Shown here: in pieces, positions 13,260-26,300 of the stretch
How positions within the stretch are numbered: position 1 is the first letter of the stretch
Layout of the letters: every line of letters starts with the position of its first letter
The notes under the pieces: model-generated
Told to the model about the DNA's origin: nothing
Databases searched by the model: none
The model's input: only the letters and a program-made list of their open reading frames with translations
NCBI RefSeq assembly: GCF_008728515.1
Contig: NC_044989.1
Coordinates: forward strand, 75,417,754-75,481,753
Direction: 5' to 3'
Origin: Papio anubis
Lineage: Eukaryota; Chordata; Mammalia; Primates; Cercopithecidae
Length of the DNA: 64,000 bases
Program-made: the position numbers and the translations under genes

Positions 13260-14626
13260 ACCACCACCAGAGGTTTGGGCTTCTCCAGTTAACAGTGACT
13301 AGGCTTTTATGTCCAATATTACTCCATACATTTTCCTAGTCTGATGTACTCTCCTGCCCTCCCTGACCCCCAAGGAACACTGTCTTCAGCAAAATCCTCA
13401 TCCTCTTCTTCAAAGGTTTCACTACCTCAAACTTGACTGTTCCAGGAAACCACTTCCAACACTGCGGTCATCTCAGATGGTGGCTGTTCCTCTTCCACAG
13501 TCCACCCACCACAGAGCCGGGACCAGGAGTACTTGCTGCCCCCCACCACCACTTCCAGACTTTTACTTCCTCTTCCTCTTTCAGACCCCACCCCCTCTGA
13601 AGCACATGACTACACCATCTGCCTGCTGCACTATATTGAAGCCATTTCTTGACTCATTTATTGCTCATTCCCTCTCGTTTGTTGGACCTCTTCACTCTGG
13701 CTCACTGTCTTCATCCCTACCACTGTGCCTGTCTTCACGTTTGGTGACCATAGTATCCACATACATGATTAATTCAACTCCCTGACTCAGTTTCTTGTCT
13801 TCCTCACTTCCAATATAGTTTTCTCCACTTGCCTCTAGCCTTTCACTTTCATGTTAAATCATTATCTGGACTTTGTTATCAACAATAACTACATCATTTT
13901 CAAAATGTCTATTTCAAGCCTCTTACTCTCTGACCATTGGCTCCTATCTTTCCAGTTCATGCACTTTTCAGCTAAAGTCCAACAATTCTTAATACTCATC
14001 AGGATCTCCAGCCCATTGCGCCACTTTTATCTTCTATCTCCCACCCATGTCCTTGCTTCTCTGTTTACCTCACTTAGATTCCATGAACCACCCTACAGTC
14101 ACTCCTCACATATGCCCTTGACTCCACTTTACTCCTCTCACAAAACCCCAATACTAATAATTCTCTGGCTGCTCTATGCCTACATGATAGGAAACCATAC
14201 CTTATGTTGACTGATTTCTAAATTCTCCCATTAATTCACAAATCTCAAGGGACTCTTCAACATTGCTTGATAATCCCCAAATACTTCTCTAGTCACGTCA
14301 CCCTCTAGCTCTACAACATGGCGATTTCACTTTTCCTCTCCTCTCAACCTCTGACACCTCCTTCCTCACCTTCATCTAGGACCTTAATTTTTATTTCATT
14401 GGGAAAACAGAAGCAATAAAAATGAGCTGTCGTTTTATCACAAAATCTACCAGTCTATCTTCACCTTTGTCCACCATATGTCCACCTTCCCTCCAGATTC
14501 AGAAGATCTACTTCATTTTGAAGGCTAACCTGGACCCATGTGCTCACTTAAAACCTTTGCTCCTACATTCATTCATCCCTCACTAGCATCATACATTTCT
14601 CTCAATTTCCCACCCCCCATTTTTAA

Positions 14627-14924
14627 TTTTTTTTTTTTTTTGAAACAGAGTTTTGCTCTTTGTTGCCCAGGCTGGAGTGCAGCGGCATGATCTCGGCTCA
14701 CTGCAATCTCTGCCTCCTGGGTTCAAGCGTTTCTCCTGTCTCAACCTCCCAAGTAGTTGGGTTTGCAGGCGCCTGCCACCATGCCCAGTTAATTTTTGTA
14801 TTTTTAACAGAGACGGGGTTTCACCATGTTGGCCAGGCTGGTCTCAAACTCCTGACCTCAGGTTATCTGCCTGCCTTGGCCTCCCAAAGTGCTGGGATTA
14901 TAGGCCTGAGTCACCACACCTGAC
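14627..14924 (-). repeat. Alu SINE, minus strand
   Basis: Starts with a T run and continues through both Alu monomers in reverse complement. It sits inside the L2. Flanks share an imperfect caatttccc-like sequence, probably the target duplication. Reading frames here are the usual Alu antisense frames, not genes. Confidence 0.93.
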
Positions 14925-15981
14925 AATTTCCCCATTCTTATTTCTATTCAAACATGCTACAATACCTTTCCCCATTAAAACAAAAAATCCCTTAAATCAA
15001 TGACTTTTCTACCTAATATACTTTCTCTTTTCTCCCCCTTATAACTCCACTTCTCCCCTCACATTCTTCTATTAATCCACCACTTGAACGAAGCCACTCT
15101 CGAGTCAGTAATGATCTTATTTTGTGAAATCTAGTCTTCCAGTCTTGGTCCTCATTTTACTTAACTTCTCAGCAGTTTATGACACAGTAGGTACCCCTTC
15201 TTCCTGAAATGCTTTCTTATTTAACTTCCAGAATACCTTACCTATTAGTTCTCTTAACTCCCTGGCTGTTATTCCTTGTTGGTCATATTTGCTAGTTCCA
15301 TCTCATCTTCCTGATTTTCTAAATTTAGAGTCCGCCAGGGCTCAGGCAGGAAAATGTCTCTATCTCCCTCTTTCTCCTGGGTGATTGTATACAGTCCTAT
15401 GGTTTTAGTTATATGTCAGTAAGTCCCACGTCTGTATCCCAGACATTATTGCTCTCTTGAGCTCCAGGTTTAAAAATCAACTGCTTATTCACGCAGTATC
15501 TCTACTTGCCTATCTACTGCCTACCTCAAACTTCCTGGGACCAAAATAACTCCTCATTTCTGTTCTTGAACCTATTTCTTCTCCAGTCTTTCCCATCTCT
15601 GTAAATGAAATCACCATTCTCCCAGTTGCTTAGCATCAAACCTAGGAGTCATTCTTGACTGTGCTTTTTTCTCTTCTATTTCACATCTACTCCATCAGCA
15701 AATCCTTTGACTTTGCTTTCAAAATGTCTCCCAAATCTGATCTCTTTTCACCATGTCTACCACCAGACCCTGGTTTTAGCTACCATAATCTCTTCCTGGG
15801 GTCACCACAGGAGAGCTCCTAACTGGTCTGCCTGCTTCCACTTTTGTCCCCTACTGTCTATTTGCCACACATCAGCCAAATGATCTTTTAAAACTGTAGA
15901 TAAGATAATGTCCCTTCCCTGCTAATGATCCTCATATTTCTTCTTATCATGCATAGAATGAAATCTAAGCTTATCCTGTGG

Positions 15982-16381
15982 TGGCAGAGACTTTTAATGC
16001 TCACTAAATATTCACAGGCTTGCCCACATTTTCCAGAGCCCTTGAAGTTGGGCCTGGTCATGTGACTAGCTCTTGCTAATGGATTGTGAAGAGAAGTGAT
16101 GTGTATTGCTTCTGGACTGGGACAGGTTAAACCTCCTGTGCAATTCTCAGTTCTTTCATCCTTTAATGTAGCAACCAAGGAACTCAGGTTGAGATGGCTG
16201 AGCCATGTGATGGAAACAACCTTCAATCAAGTAATGTTTTCAGGGAGTTTCCCAGGACAGAAATTGTGCCTACAATAGAGTAGACTTAGAGAGAGTGATG
16301 AATAAGCTGAGTGATAAAGCCATTGAGATGTGGGGGTTTGCCTGTTACTCCAGCATATCATAGCCTGCCATGACTAATAAT
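15982..16381 (+). repeat. LTR-like insertion in L2, 5-bp duplication
   Basis: A 400-bp block splits L2 sequence that resumes at about 16387. It begins TG and is flanked by tgtgg at 15977-15981 and 16382-16386. A 5-bp duplication and the end near tgactaataa suggest an old ERVL/MaLR-type LTR; the family is not resolved. Confidence 0.65.
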
Positions 16382-16764
16382 TGTGGTCTATATGGCCTTC
16401 TTCCCGCCTCTACCCTGACTCACTCCAATGCAACCACTCAGGCTTTATTGCCAATATCACTCCTGCTTTGAGGTCTTTTATTCTAGCCGTCCCTTCTACC
16501 TGGAAAGTCCTTCACTAAGATCATCACTTGGCAAGTTCCAGGTCTTTGTTCAAGTATCACCTCTTCAGAAAAGCCTTCTGCAATCTCCCTATTTTAAATA
16601 ACTTCCTTCTACTTTCCAAGACTCTCTATCCTCTTACCCTTGTCAGTACTCAAAATTACGTATTTTATAGTTTATGGCTTGGTGTCTATCTCTCTAAATG
16701 GAGAATAAGGGCTTTTATTGTTCTTTGCTGTATCCTTAGAATCTAGAACAATACTGGCTTACAG

Positions 16765-16821
16765 TTGATGTGTGTATTAATTACATTAATGGCCCTAACT
16801 ATTTATCCCTCTCTGTATACC

Positions 16822-16854
<33 letters not shown>

Positions 16855-17620
16855 GAGACGGAGTCTCCCTCTATCCCCAGGCTGGAGTGCAGTGGCGCGA
16901 TCTCGGCTCACTGCAAGCTCCGCCTCCCGGGTTCACGCCATTCCCCTGGCTCAGCCTCCCGAGTAGCTGGGACTACAGGCGCCCACCACCTCGCCCGGCT
17001 AGTTTTTTTTGTATTTTTTAGTAGAGACGGGGTTTCACCGTGTCAGCCAGGATGGTCTCGATCTCCTGACCTCGTGATCCGCCCGTCTCGGCCTCCCAAA
17101 GTGCTGGGATTACAGGCTTGAGCCACCGCGCCCGGCCATACTTGCCCTTTTCTATGAGCGTTTGCAGTTCTTGTCACTGACGAGGTAGAATATAGCTTCC
17201 CTACATTAAATCTGGTCTGGCTGTAGCACTTGCTTTGGCCAGTGGGAGGTATTAGATGTGGCACAAGCATAGACCTGAGAAGGTGCTTGCATGTGTCTGT
17301 GTGCCTTTTGCACTTTTCAAATCCAAAATTATCCTGCTGTGATGGGATAACCACGAGAGCATACCTTAGCTAGCCTGTGGAGGCATGAATGACACGTGGA
17401 GCAGAGCCAAGTGGCCCCAGTCAACCCTCCAGGGCCCAGATTAGATCAGTTGGCAGCTGGTTGGCCCCAGGCATGTGAGTGAGCCCAGGCAAGATTCAGA
17501 CAAGCACAGCCCAAATTCACTGAGTGCTCCAAACTAATGAACTAAATAATTGTTCAGTGTATACTGCTGAGGTCATGTGGTTGTTTGTTACACAACATTA
17601 TTGTGGCAATATATAACTGA
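16765..17620 (+). repeat. Second LTR-like insertion in L2, itself carrying an Alu
   Basis: L2 sequence stops at about 16764 and its 3' tail resumes at about 17626. The intervening block ends aactgatacag, and tacag occurs on both sides (16760-16764, 17621-17625). Composition and motifs resemble the block at 48650-49060. Probably an old ERVL/MaLR LTR; name uncertain. The Alu at 16831-17137 is nested within it. Confidence 0.6.
16831..17137 (-). repeat. Young full-length Alu, AluYR-like (Old World monkey type)
   Basis: A nearly undecayed Alu with many intact CpGs. Flanking duplications differ by one base: atacctgccctttt at 16817-16830 and atacttgccctttt at 17138-17151. On the Alu sense strand it has ggctcaagcctg, gccgagacgggcgg and actagccgggcgagg, which I recall as AluYR features of cercopithecid monkeys. 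The subfamily call is from memory. Confidence 0.85.
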
Positions 17621-17655
17621 TACAGCAGAGGCTCAATAAATAACTGTTGAATTTC

Positions 17656-19245
17656 TGCAGGGGATATTGTAGACGTTTTACAGTGAATATGTAGATGCTC
17701 TTTTACAACCTGCTCCGTGTTCCTGATTTAACCATCTGTCCAGCAGTCTTCCAAGTTGGTAAGCTGGGAGAAGCTTTGACTTCTTCCACATTCTCATTTG
17801 TAATTCTTTACTCCCTTGCAAACATCTAATGGCCAAATAGATCATCCAATTCCACCCCCAAATCTCTGGAATCTTGTTTCCCTAGTCCCATGTTTTGAAT
17901 AATATTTTGCCTCAATATCATAATAACTTCCTATTTGGAATCACTACCAATTATTTCTTCCCCACTCTACAACATTCTCCCACTTCTCTTAATTTTATTA
18001 GCCTCAAAAACGAATATGAATTTAAAAATTGAGGGGTCATTTTGAAAAATTTCTTTCCAAAATTTCCTTTAAAAACATCTAGAAAATAATTTAAAAAGAA
18101 AAAAAAAAGGAAATACAATCTGAGCAAGTTCAATAAGGGAAAAAAATAAAATAAAAAATGACAAAGAAAACATACTCCAGACCACAGGTTCTTAACTGTC
18201 TGATGTTAAAATTAATTTATCCTTCCCCATATAAAATGAGATATTAGAATTATTTTTAAAAACAATAGTGGATTTAACGTTATCCCTATGGTCATGTCAC
18301 TCTCATTCATTTGTTCTTCTGAGTATGAAATAAATGGTGAATTCATAGTGTCAAATTCCAATAATACTCAGACTATCTGGTTGAACTCCAGCCTGCAGTG
18401 AGTTTCTGTTACTGAGGCTCCATTAATAGTTGGGTGGTAGTGAATTACCACAGTGCTTATAAGTTGTGATTTTATGTTTCTCCCCTTTTTGTTTTAATTT
18501 TATTCATGGATAAATTTTTAATGTAAGAGATGGAAAGTATAAATGAAAACTATTTGATCCTCCAAGGAGTCATGCTTCCTCCTGCCCAGGGTTTTCATAA
18601 ATGCAGTTAACTTGTTTACAACTCTTTCCTCCCAACCTGACCTCACTCCTCTTAAATAGTTAAGACTATATTTGGTTACAAATAACAGAACATCTGTTTA
18701 TCAAGTGCTCAAAGAACTAGAGGTTTAATTGCTTTTCTTAACAAGAAGCCCAGAGCTAGTCAGTTTAGAGCTGGTCTGAGGATCAGTGATGTACTCAAGG
18801 GAATTCCAGGTACTTTCTAACTTTCTAATCCTTAGCTTGGGCTGAGGATTAGGCAGGGCTTGTTCTCATAAATCAAACCTGGTGCTCTTCTCCAGGCCTC
18901 TCGCCTGTGTTTCAGACAGAAAGAAGGGGGAAAGCTAAGAGTGAAAAAGTATTTCTCCTTGTGGCTGTTGCCTTTTTATTCAGGAAGAGAAGCTCAACAT
19001 AGGGACTTCTCCTGTATCCCCACTGCCCCAAAATTTGTCTCATGGCCTGTGCTCCGTGCAAGGAAGGCTTGGATGTGGACAGCATCACTAGTAGGGGACG
19101 GCAAAGGGGAGGCAACTGTAAATGGCTTGTATGTGGTCAATCTATAGCATCTGCCACAATGCCCACCCCTGACACTCTCACCCTGAACTCCTGCTCTTCC
19201 TTTAGATCTCAGCCCTGAACCATACTGACTGTGAATTTTCATATA
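17656..19245. other. Intronic stretch, mostly unclassified
   Basis: No gene seen. Part of 18660-18800 may be an old DNA-transposon remnant, but I could not assign it. Confidence 0.5.
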
Positions 19246-19636
19246 CAGCCATGTGCCACAGAACAATGTTTCAGTCAACAACAGACTGCGTATATGATGG
19301 TGGTTCCATGAGTTTATAATGGAGCTGAAAGATTGTTATTGCCTAGTGATGTCGTAGCACAATACACTACCTTTTCTGTGGGTTGGTATGTTTAGATAGA
19401 CAAAAACTTGCCATTGTGTTACAAATTGCCTACAGTATTTAGTACAATTACATGCTGTATAGGTTTGTAGTCAAGGAGTAACAGGGTATTCCATATATAG
19501 CCTAAGTGTATTGTAGGTTGTACCATCTAGATTTGTGTAAGTTCTTACACATTGTTCATGATGTTTGCACAATGACAAAAGCACCCAGTGACACATTTCT
19601 CAGAATGTATCCCCACTGTTAAGCGATGTATTTCTG
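19246..19636. mobile_element. Second non-autonomous Tigger-type DNA transposon
   Basis: 391-bp element starting cagccatgtgccacagaac and ending with an inverted match near taagcgatgtatttctg. A TA dinucleotide lies on each side (19244-19245, 19637-19638). It lacks transposase sequence, consistent with an internally deleted pogo-like element. It belongs to a different family from 10704-11074. Confidence 0.85.
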
Positions 19637-19734
19637 TACTCTTATAGCATTAATGTTCTTTACTAGCTCTTAAGACAGTTTATAGTTATACAATGATTTG
19701 AATAATCATTGGATTAATGTCTTATTAATACTAA

Positions 19735-19850
19735 TTTCTCCCAATTGACTGTAAGCTCCTGGAGGGCAGAAATAGTGTTTGATTCTTGCTATTGTATCCC
19801 TGAAGCTCAGGTATATATGATGTAGGAGCTCTATAAATATTTAGATCTAC
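19735..19850 (+). repeat. L2 3'-end fragment
   Basis: The block with gactgtaagctcctggaggg and a terminal ctctataaatattta matches the L2 3' tail. Short and decayed. Confidence 0.65.
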
Positions 19851-20879
19851 ATTTACAAGCATAAGGGTGTTCATAGAAGTGTCAGTAGAAGATAATAATA
19901 AAGCAAAGTCATGAGAAAAATAAAATGTGCCAAACTTGACTTGTATTAAAAATAGTGTTAGAAACCAATAACTTACACGCAATAAGAACACATTAGCAGC
20001 ACAAAGTAAGATTTATTTCTATTTCTTCTTCAATAGTATCTACTTGCTTGTCTTACTTGTATAGTTTATGGGAAGGGAGGGCTTGGAAAAAATGAAACCC
20101 AATGTTTTAAAAGAAAAGTTAAATTTTTAAAAATTGCAACGTTTATCTATGTTTTTTCTCTAAAAAAGTTAATTATTGAGATCCTTAAATCAACAGCTAT
20201 ATTAATCACAGTCTTGTCAAATGTCTTACAAAATGCACAGCCAAGTGAAAAAGTCTGCATTGCTATACTTTGCTTATCTGTTACATTTCCCAGGGTGTTG
20301 TCAAAATCTATGCCCATGAGGATGTGTCTCCTCGGGAAACCATGTAGTATGCCAGTAAAAAGATGGAGCACCGAGGTTCTGCTCACTGAGAACCACTGCA
20401 GTCCTCCCTCCCCTGCTCTGCCCGGAGCTGGCGTTTGCCTTGATCACCCCAGAAAGGAGTACACAGCTGGGGTTCTTTCTCTGCGTTTATATCATTGTCT
20501 GGCAAAGCCCTTACGCTGAGGGGGTAAAAATGCTCAAACTACTGTGAAGACTCCATTCCCATTAGTTTTCTGTGTCAATAACGTATTGTGTTATTTCTTT
20601 TATTCTTTTGCCTCACCTGAAAGGCTCAGCAAAAGTCCTGTGCTACTGTGTGATGAGTAAACAGAGAAAAATAAGGAATTGATATTATTTAGGAAATTGG
20701 TTGGAAGAAAAGCTTCTCACTGAAGTTCACTTATTTCAGTCAACAGAATTTTAGAAAATACTTATTTCACTTATTCATGGCCTTAAATCTAAACTTGAAA
20801 AGACAGCATTAAAAGTTAAAGCTTATGTGAGTTGTATTTTATAGCAAAGATGCAAAACCGTAAGTGAAATGTTAGCAAG
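19851..20879. other. Intronic stretch, nothing recognised
   Basis: No named repeat. The 101-codon frame at 20214-20519 overlaps an antisense frame, and I see no domain or exon structure. Confidence 0.5.
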
Positions 20880-23130
20880 TAAATCTAGTAGTGTGTTAAA
20901 GGGACAAAGCACAAGATCAGGTATTGTTTATTCTAGGAGTTCTAGAACAGTTGAAGATTAGGAAAGTAGGCAATAGGAAAAAATGTATTGATAGATGCCA
21001 AAAACACAATTGGCAAATTAAATATCTAGATTTCATTAAATCTCTTAGTAAACTAGAAATTAAATGATGTAATTTTTAAAGGTCTGTCTTAAGCCGATGG
21101 GCAACATATTTAGCAATTATATTAAGAGAAACGTTACCATCACAGGTTAGAAAAAAGGTGCTTATGATCATGAGTTTTAATTAACTAGTTCTAAAAGATC
21201 TAATAAAAAAAGTAAAGGACACAGACACTAGATGTAAGATTAAAGATGACAATGATTTATAGATTATGCCATTATCTGAGGAAAACCTGAGAAAAAATAA
21301 CAGAAAAATCATTAGAACTTCAATTGAATTGCGGGACTTATTAAGATAGCTAGTTTCAAAATAACCATTAAAAAATCAATAGCCTTCTAGTACACTAATA
21401 ATAATCCATTAGAAAAAAAAAAAAGCCAAGGGGAAATATTGTATTTTCATTAGCAACCAAAAATGTTAAATTTATATTTATAATTTATATACAACCTATG
21501 TAGTAATATATATTAGCTTCTATATTATGCATTATGCAATATATAACAAAACTTTTTTAAAAATGTGTGGGATCTATAGAAGAAAAATGTAAAAACCTAT
21601 AAAGCATGTTAAAAGTTTGACTACATGGACTATGCGTCATGTTCATACACTGAAAAAAACTTGATATGCTAATAATTCTTTCCAAAGCTAATTTCTAAAT
21701 TTAATGCATCTATTGTATTTCCAGTAAAAATTTCAACATGACTTATCCATAGGGGTATTTTAGATTATGAATCCAGCATTTATCAGGAAGCATATATGCA
21801 TGTTGATATGATTAAAGAAATTGTCAACAAAGTAGATAGATCAGAGAAAGCCTAAACATAAATAAAATTCATCGTAGGACAAAGTAATATTTCAAATCTG
21901 TAGGGAAATGATCAATCAATAAATGGTGTTTAAACAATAGGATAAACTTATATGGCATTTAAAAAAGAGGTAATCTAATTATATTAAATCATTGGAGTGG
22001 AATATTAAATAAGAACTTCTAAATTATGGAAGTATAGTAAATGAAATTATTTATGCATATTTGTCTACTTTTGAGCTGAGGAAGGTCTTTTTAAGCATAA
22101 TAACAAAGGGAGAAAGCACGAAAGAAAAGGCAGATAGACATAACAACATAAAATAATATAAAATAATCACTGAAAAAGAAATGAACATTTTAACCTGAAA
22201 TATAAAAACTTTTTGCCTCACATACCAGTCAAAAGGTTATAGCCTTTAATACAGCCTCAACATATAGTTTCTGCAATTCAATATGGAATTTAAAAAGTAA
22301 GATTTAAATTTAAAACTCTATTAATTCACAAATACAAAGGAATAACAAATATATTAAAATATATTCACTAGTAAGAAATGCAAACATAACTAACATTTTA
22401 ATCTTTTAAATTGAAAAAGATTTTTGTAAAATTGTTAGGAATATGGATAAAGGAACACTCCAATATGTTGGCTCTATATATTCTGATTCATGCTGCAAGT
22501 TACTAAAGCTTTCTGAAGAGTGACTTAACAGAATGAAGCAAAAAAAGGCTAATACTCTGAACAAACAACTTTTCTTCTAAGAACTTATCCTAATAATCAT
22601 CCATGTGTGCTAGTTTTGCTAAAACATATTGATGACAAATTATATATTGTAGCAAAATCTCAAAACATCCCCAGGGTTTAAGCATGAAGGATTATTTAAA
22701 TTATGATACTTTGTAACCACTTGGCATGATCTTATAGAATAAAGTTTATTACATAAAATATTTCTTACTCTATTATGTAAAACAAAAATAAAATTGTATA
22801 TGCTGTAGGACTATAATTATGAAGATTCTATGCATAGAAAGAAAGTCTTGGGCTGGGCACAGTAGCTCATGCCTGTAATTCTAGCACTTTGGGAGGCTGA
22901 GGTGGGCGGATCCCGAGGTCAAGAGATCAACACCATTCTGTCTAACATGGTGAAACTCTGTCTCTACTAAAAACACAAAAATTAGCTGGGTGTGGTGGCT
23001 CGCACCTGTAATTCCAGCTACTCAGGAGGCTGAGGCAGGAGAATTGCTTGAACCTGGGAGGAGGAGATTGCAGCGAGCTGAGATCATGCCATTGCACTCC
23101 ACCCCGGGCAACAGAGCAAGACTCTGTCTC

Positions 23131-23161
<31 letters not shown>

Positions 23162-23350
23162 AAGAAAAAAAAGAAAGTCATGGCTTGAAATAATTCCTAA
23201 GATTTGACAATAGTGGTGCTTGGGCAGCGAGATGAGTGTTGATTTTACATTTATTTTTCTTCAAAGTATTTTTTTGTAAGTTGCTAATTCTCTTTAATAT
23301 GTAATATTTTACGATTTATTTATAATTTAACTATATTAAACTATAATTTA
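20880..23350 (+). repeat. Old L1 (L1M type) interrupted by an Alu
   Basis: A-rich sequence in L1 sense orientation with ORF2-like remnants (for example near 21370-21470) and an L1 3' UTR-like end at about 23185-23350. No intact frame remains. It is split by the Alu at 22851-23170. Left edge uncertain. Confidence 0.7.
22851..23170 (+). repeat. Alu SINE, full length
   Basis: Both monomers plus a long A tail ending in an aaagaaaaaa stretch. Flanked by aagaaagtcttg (22839-22850) and aagaaagtcatg (23171-23182), a target duplication with one mismatch. Confidence 0.94.
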
Positions 23351-26300
23351 AACTAAAATGTGATCAGAAAAACATTGGAGTTGTGCAGGTAATATTCAAC
23401 AGTAAGTTATTTTTCTTAAAAAAAGAAAAAAAGGTGGCTTAAGTTCTTACCTAAATGAACAGCCTCAAGAATCCTTTCAGGATCCTTCTGGACTCATCTG
23501 CTTAATCAGAATGTTAGTAATTTGCATTTTTTCTATTGCTGTACTCATCAACTGTTTTATATACAGCAGTTTTTGTTTTCATCTGTTTCATCTCCATTTT
23601 TCAGTCACTGACATTTATTGAAGCTGTGCTATTTTCAAAATGCTGAGGAAGGATTGGGAGGAAATGAAGCAAGGAATTTTTATCCAGGTGTAGACGGAAA
23701 AAAAGAAAGGAAAGATGCAGACAAAGAAAAAAGGATGAAAGCTTCCAGATGACGTGTGGGTCCAGACAGACCCTGGCAGAAAGCCCAGCTCTTGGAAAAC
23801 TGGCCCTCACCCCAGGATTTGTAAACAGCACAAATTCAATGATGAAGATGCAGGAGAGGTGAAGAATCTGCTTTGGCCATCTCAGCAGCACTGCCCTGCT
23901 CCCCTTAACCCCAACCCACTGGACTGGCTGATAATATATTCTACAGTCCCTTCTTAATATCCTTCCAGGTTGTAAAGATATTATATATTTATCAAGACAA
24001 TTAGTGACTTATAAGAAATCTGAAGAAGACGGAAGCAAATACCCAAACAGATGCAGAATTCACTAGCACCTCAGGGCAAAGGTAATTCCACCTGTGACAG
24101 GAAAAGGTCTTTCAATAGCAGGTTGACAGCTTGTGGTGACAGACCGCTCCCTTGCCCGCCCGCCAGTATCCTCCAGCAGATCCCTTGGTGGATACCTGGG
24201 ACTATTTTTTGAAAGCCAAACTGTGGATACTTCTGTATTACCTAAACTCCAGCACCTCTTACATTCCATATTGGCACAGTTCCGAGGACTGTTTGTTTTA
24301 ATTCTCTACAATCTTTCCTGTTCAAGGAGTAGGTGACTAGAATGAACACATTCCCGTTTTAAGATACAAATGGGACCTTGCAGGTAGAAAGACGTCCATA
24401 TTGTTCGTACCTTAGTGTGATTTTAATTAGCTGCTCTTCTCTTGGTTCAACTCAGCTTACTAAATTGAATTGGCTATGAAGGGAATGGAGCAGTAATTTG
24501 GGATCCTGCATTTGTAAGGCAGGATTGGGGAGCACCTCAATGCAGACTCTAGCTGGTTATAGCATTATTGGAGGGAAACCATCAAAAACGAAGGGGATAG
24601 TATTTGTGCCTTCTTTGCATTCTGCCTGAAGTCTTAGGATGCCAGTGTCCTAACTGGATCATTGAAAACCTATGATGGCTTTGATTTGGCAGGTAATCTA
24701 GCTGAATCTTTAACACATTGACTTCCAGACCCCTCATCATTCTAGCTGGGAAGAGAAAAGAACTTCAGGAACAAATTTAAAAAATGGAATTTGTTAAATG
24801 ATGAAAATTTCAGTGAAGTTTTCTTTTATCTTCCTAGTTCATGTTTGAAGAGCCCAGCTAAGTTGTTGAGCTAACTCGTATTTCAAGCTCGGGGCTGCAT
24901 TCATTTTGGTTCCCATCACGAATTCTAAAGGCATTTGAATGTTCCCCTTGGCTCGCTGGGACTATTTAGAAGAGTCTCTCAGTTGTTTGTAGGGTTTTCT
25001 TTTGTTTAAACATTTTCAGAGTCAGACAAATTCTTTTATGAAAACATATTAACTATTCAAGTGGATGTTTCTCCACAGTAAAATAAAATTAGTAAATCAT
25101 ACAAAGTGGGTATTTAAGCTGATGCTCCTAATCTCCTCACATGCCACTCAATGTGCACATGAGGGTTTTAAAAATTAGTGTCTCAATTATATTCTATGAT
25201 AGAGAGAACAGAGGTGTTGCTAGCATGACTGCTCAGCACCCTCCCCTCATGAGCTCAGGCAGCTGTGTGATTTGTGAAGGTGGCTGCCCATCAGTCCATC
25301 TGTGGCTTAGGGCACTGGGATAAGCTGTAAAGGCAGAGTATCACTGCAGATTATTTTTTATTATCTGAAATAATGGCAATAAAGTGGAAGGGAAAGTGAA
25401 GAAACCCAGCACTCCTAGAGCTATGAAAAAGCCATAAGGCTCTGGCCTGAAGGAGAAACCCAGTTAATCTAAAGAAGGAATCTCTAATCATCCAGTTGAA
25501 GGATTCAAGGGTACTAGGTGGTTTTCAGGCTCCAGGAAGAAGGTCCCTGCCACTGACGACCTCATGCCAAGAGACAAGAAAGCTGCTATGTAGACCTTCT
25601 TTTTATAAGAGTACAGGTTGGAACCATACTGAGAGCCTGGTTTTGTTAAACCCAACACATACTATCCTATTTTTGATGATTTATGTGGGTAAATAGGATA
25701 CACCCAGAAAAAATCTGGCACATATTTTTCATGATCTCAAAATCTCAAAAAGGCAACTTCAGGACAAGGTCTTGTGGTGATTCTTTTTTCTTTTTGGTCA
25801 TTTTTTTTCATGTCAATAGAAAGGTAAAACGAAGGATGTAGTTAACTTTGATAGGGTAGATAAAGGACGCAAACTAGGGGTGGGGTGAGGCGGTGCATGA
25901 TTCCATCTGTGTGAATCAGTTAAGGATTTACACTGGAACTACAAAACTTCCATTCCAGTGGAAAAGCATGAGTGGACTCTGTAGGCACCAGGCAGGCAGA
26001 GCTCCACCATGAGTAGGGGCTCAGGTATTGGGATGCAGCTCTGGGCAAGACCCCTGTGAGGCATAGCCAGATTTGGGTCTCCAACTAAACCCCTGATTCC
26101 AGAACCTTGGCTGCCTCTTACAGAGAAGATGATTCTGCCACTTTTGTTTGTATGACTTCGTAACCCTAAGAAGACATTTTAAAAAAGTAAGTAGGCAATA
26201 AAGAAATGGTACTTCTACGTAAGTAGTGCATGTGTAGTAGTGAGTTCTGTGATCGATACACGTTCCTTTGTATGTGATTTGCTTTTAAGATGTTGGAAAT

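Larger units (their letters stand above)
13260..17655 (+). repeat. Long L2 (CR1-clade LINE) copy with nested insertions
   Basis: Decayed L2 in sense orientation, about 2.8 kb after removing insertions. Fossil coding traces are visible. An SDH endonuclease triplet lies at 13929-13937, followed by WLLSFQF. A reverse-transcriptase-like FSAVYDTV occurs at 15166-15189, and LGVILDC at 15642-15662. The 3' end with aataaataactgttgaat is at about 17635-17653. It is interrupted by an Alu (14627-14924), an LTR-like element (15982-16381) and a second LTR-like element holding a young Alu (16765-17620). The left edge is approximate. Confidence 0.85.

Noticed and set aside
14653..15003. 116-codon frame with an apparent protein-like C-terminus
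   Set aside because: It is a standard antisense translation of Alu running into L2 sequence. The same applies to frames at 16765-17121, 44368-44697, 45036-45382 and 60701-60976.
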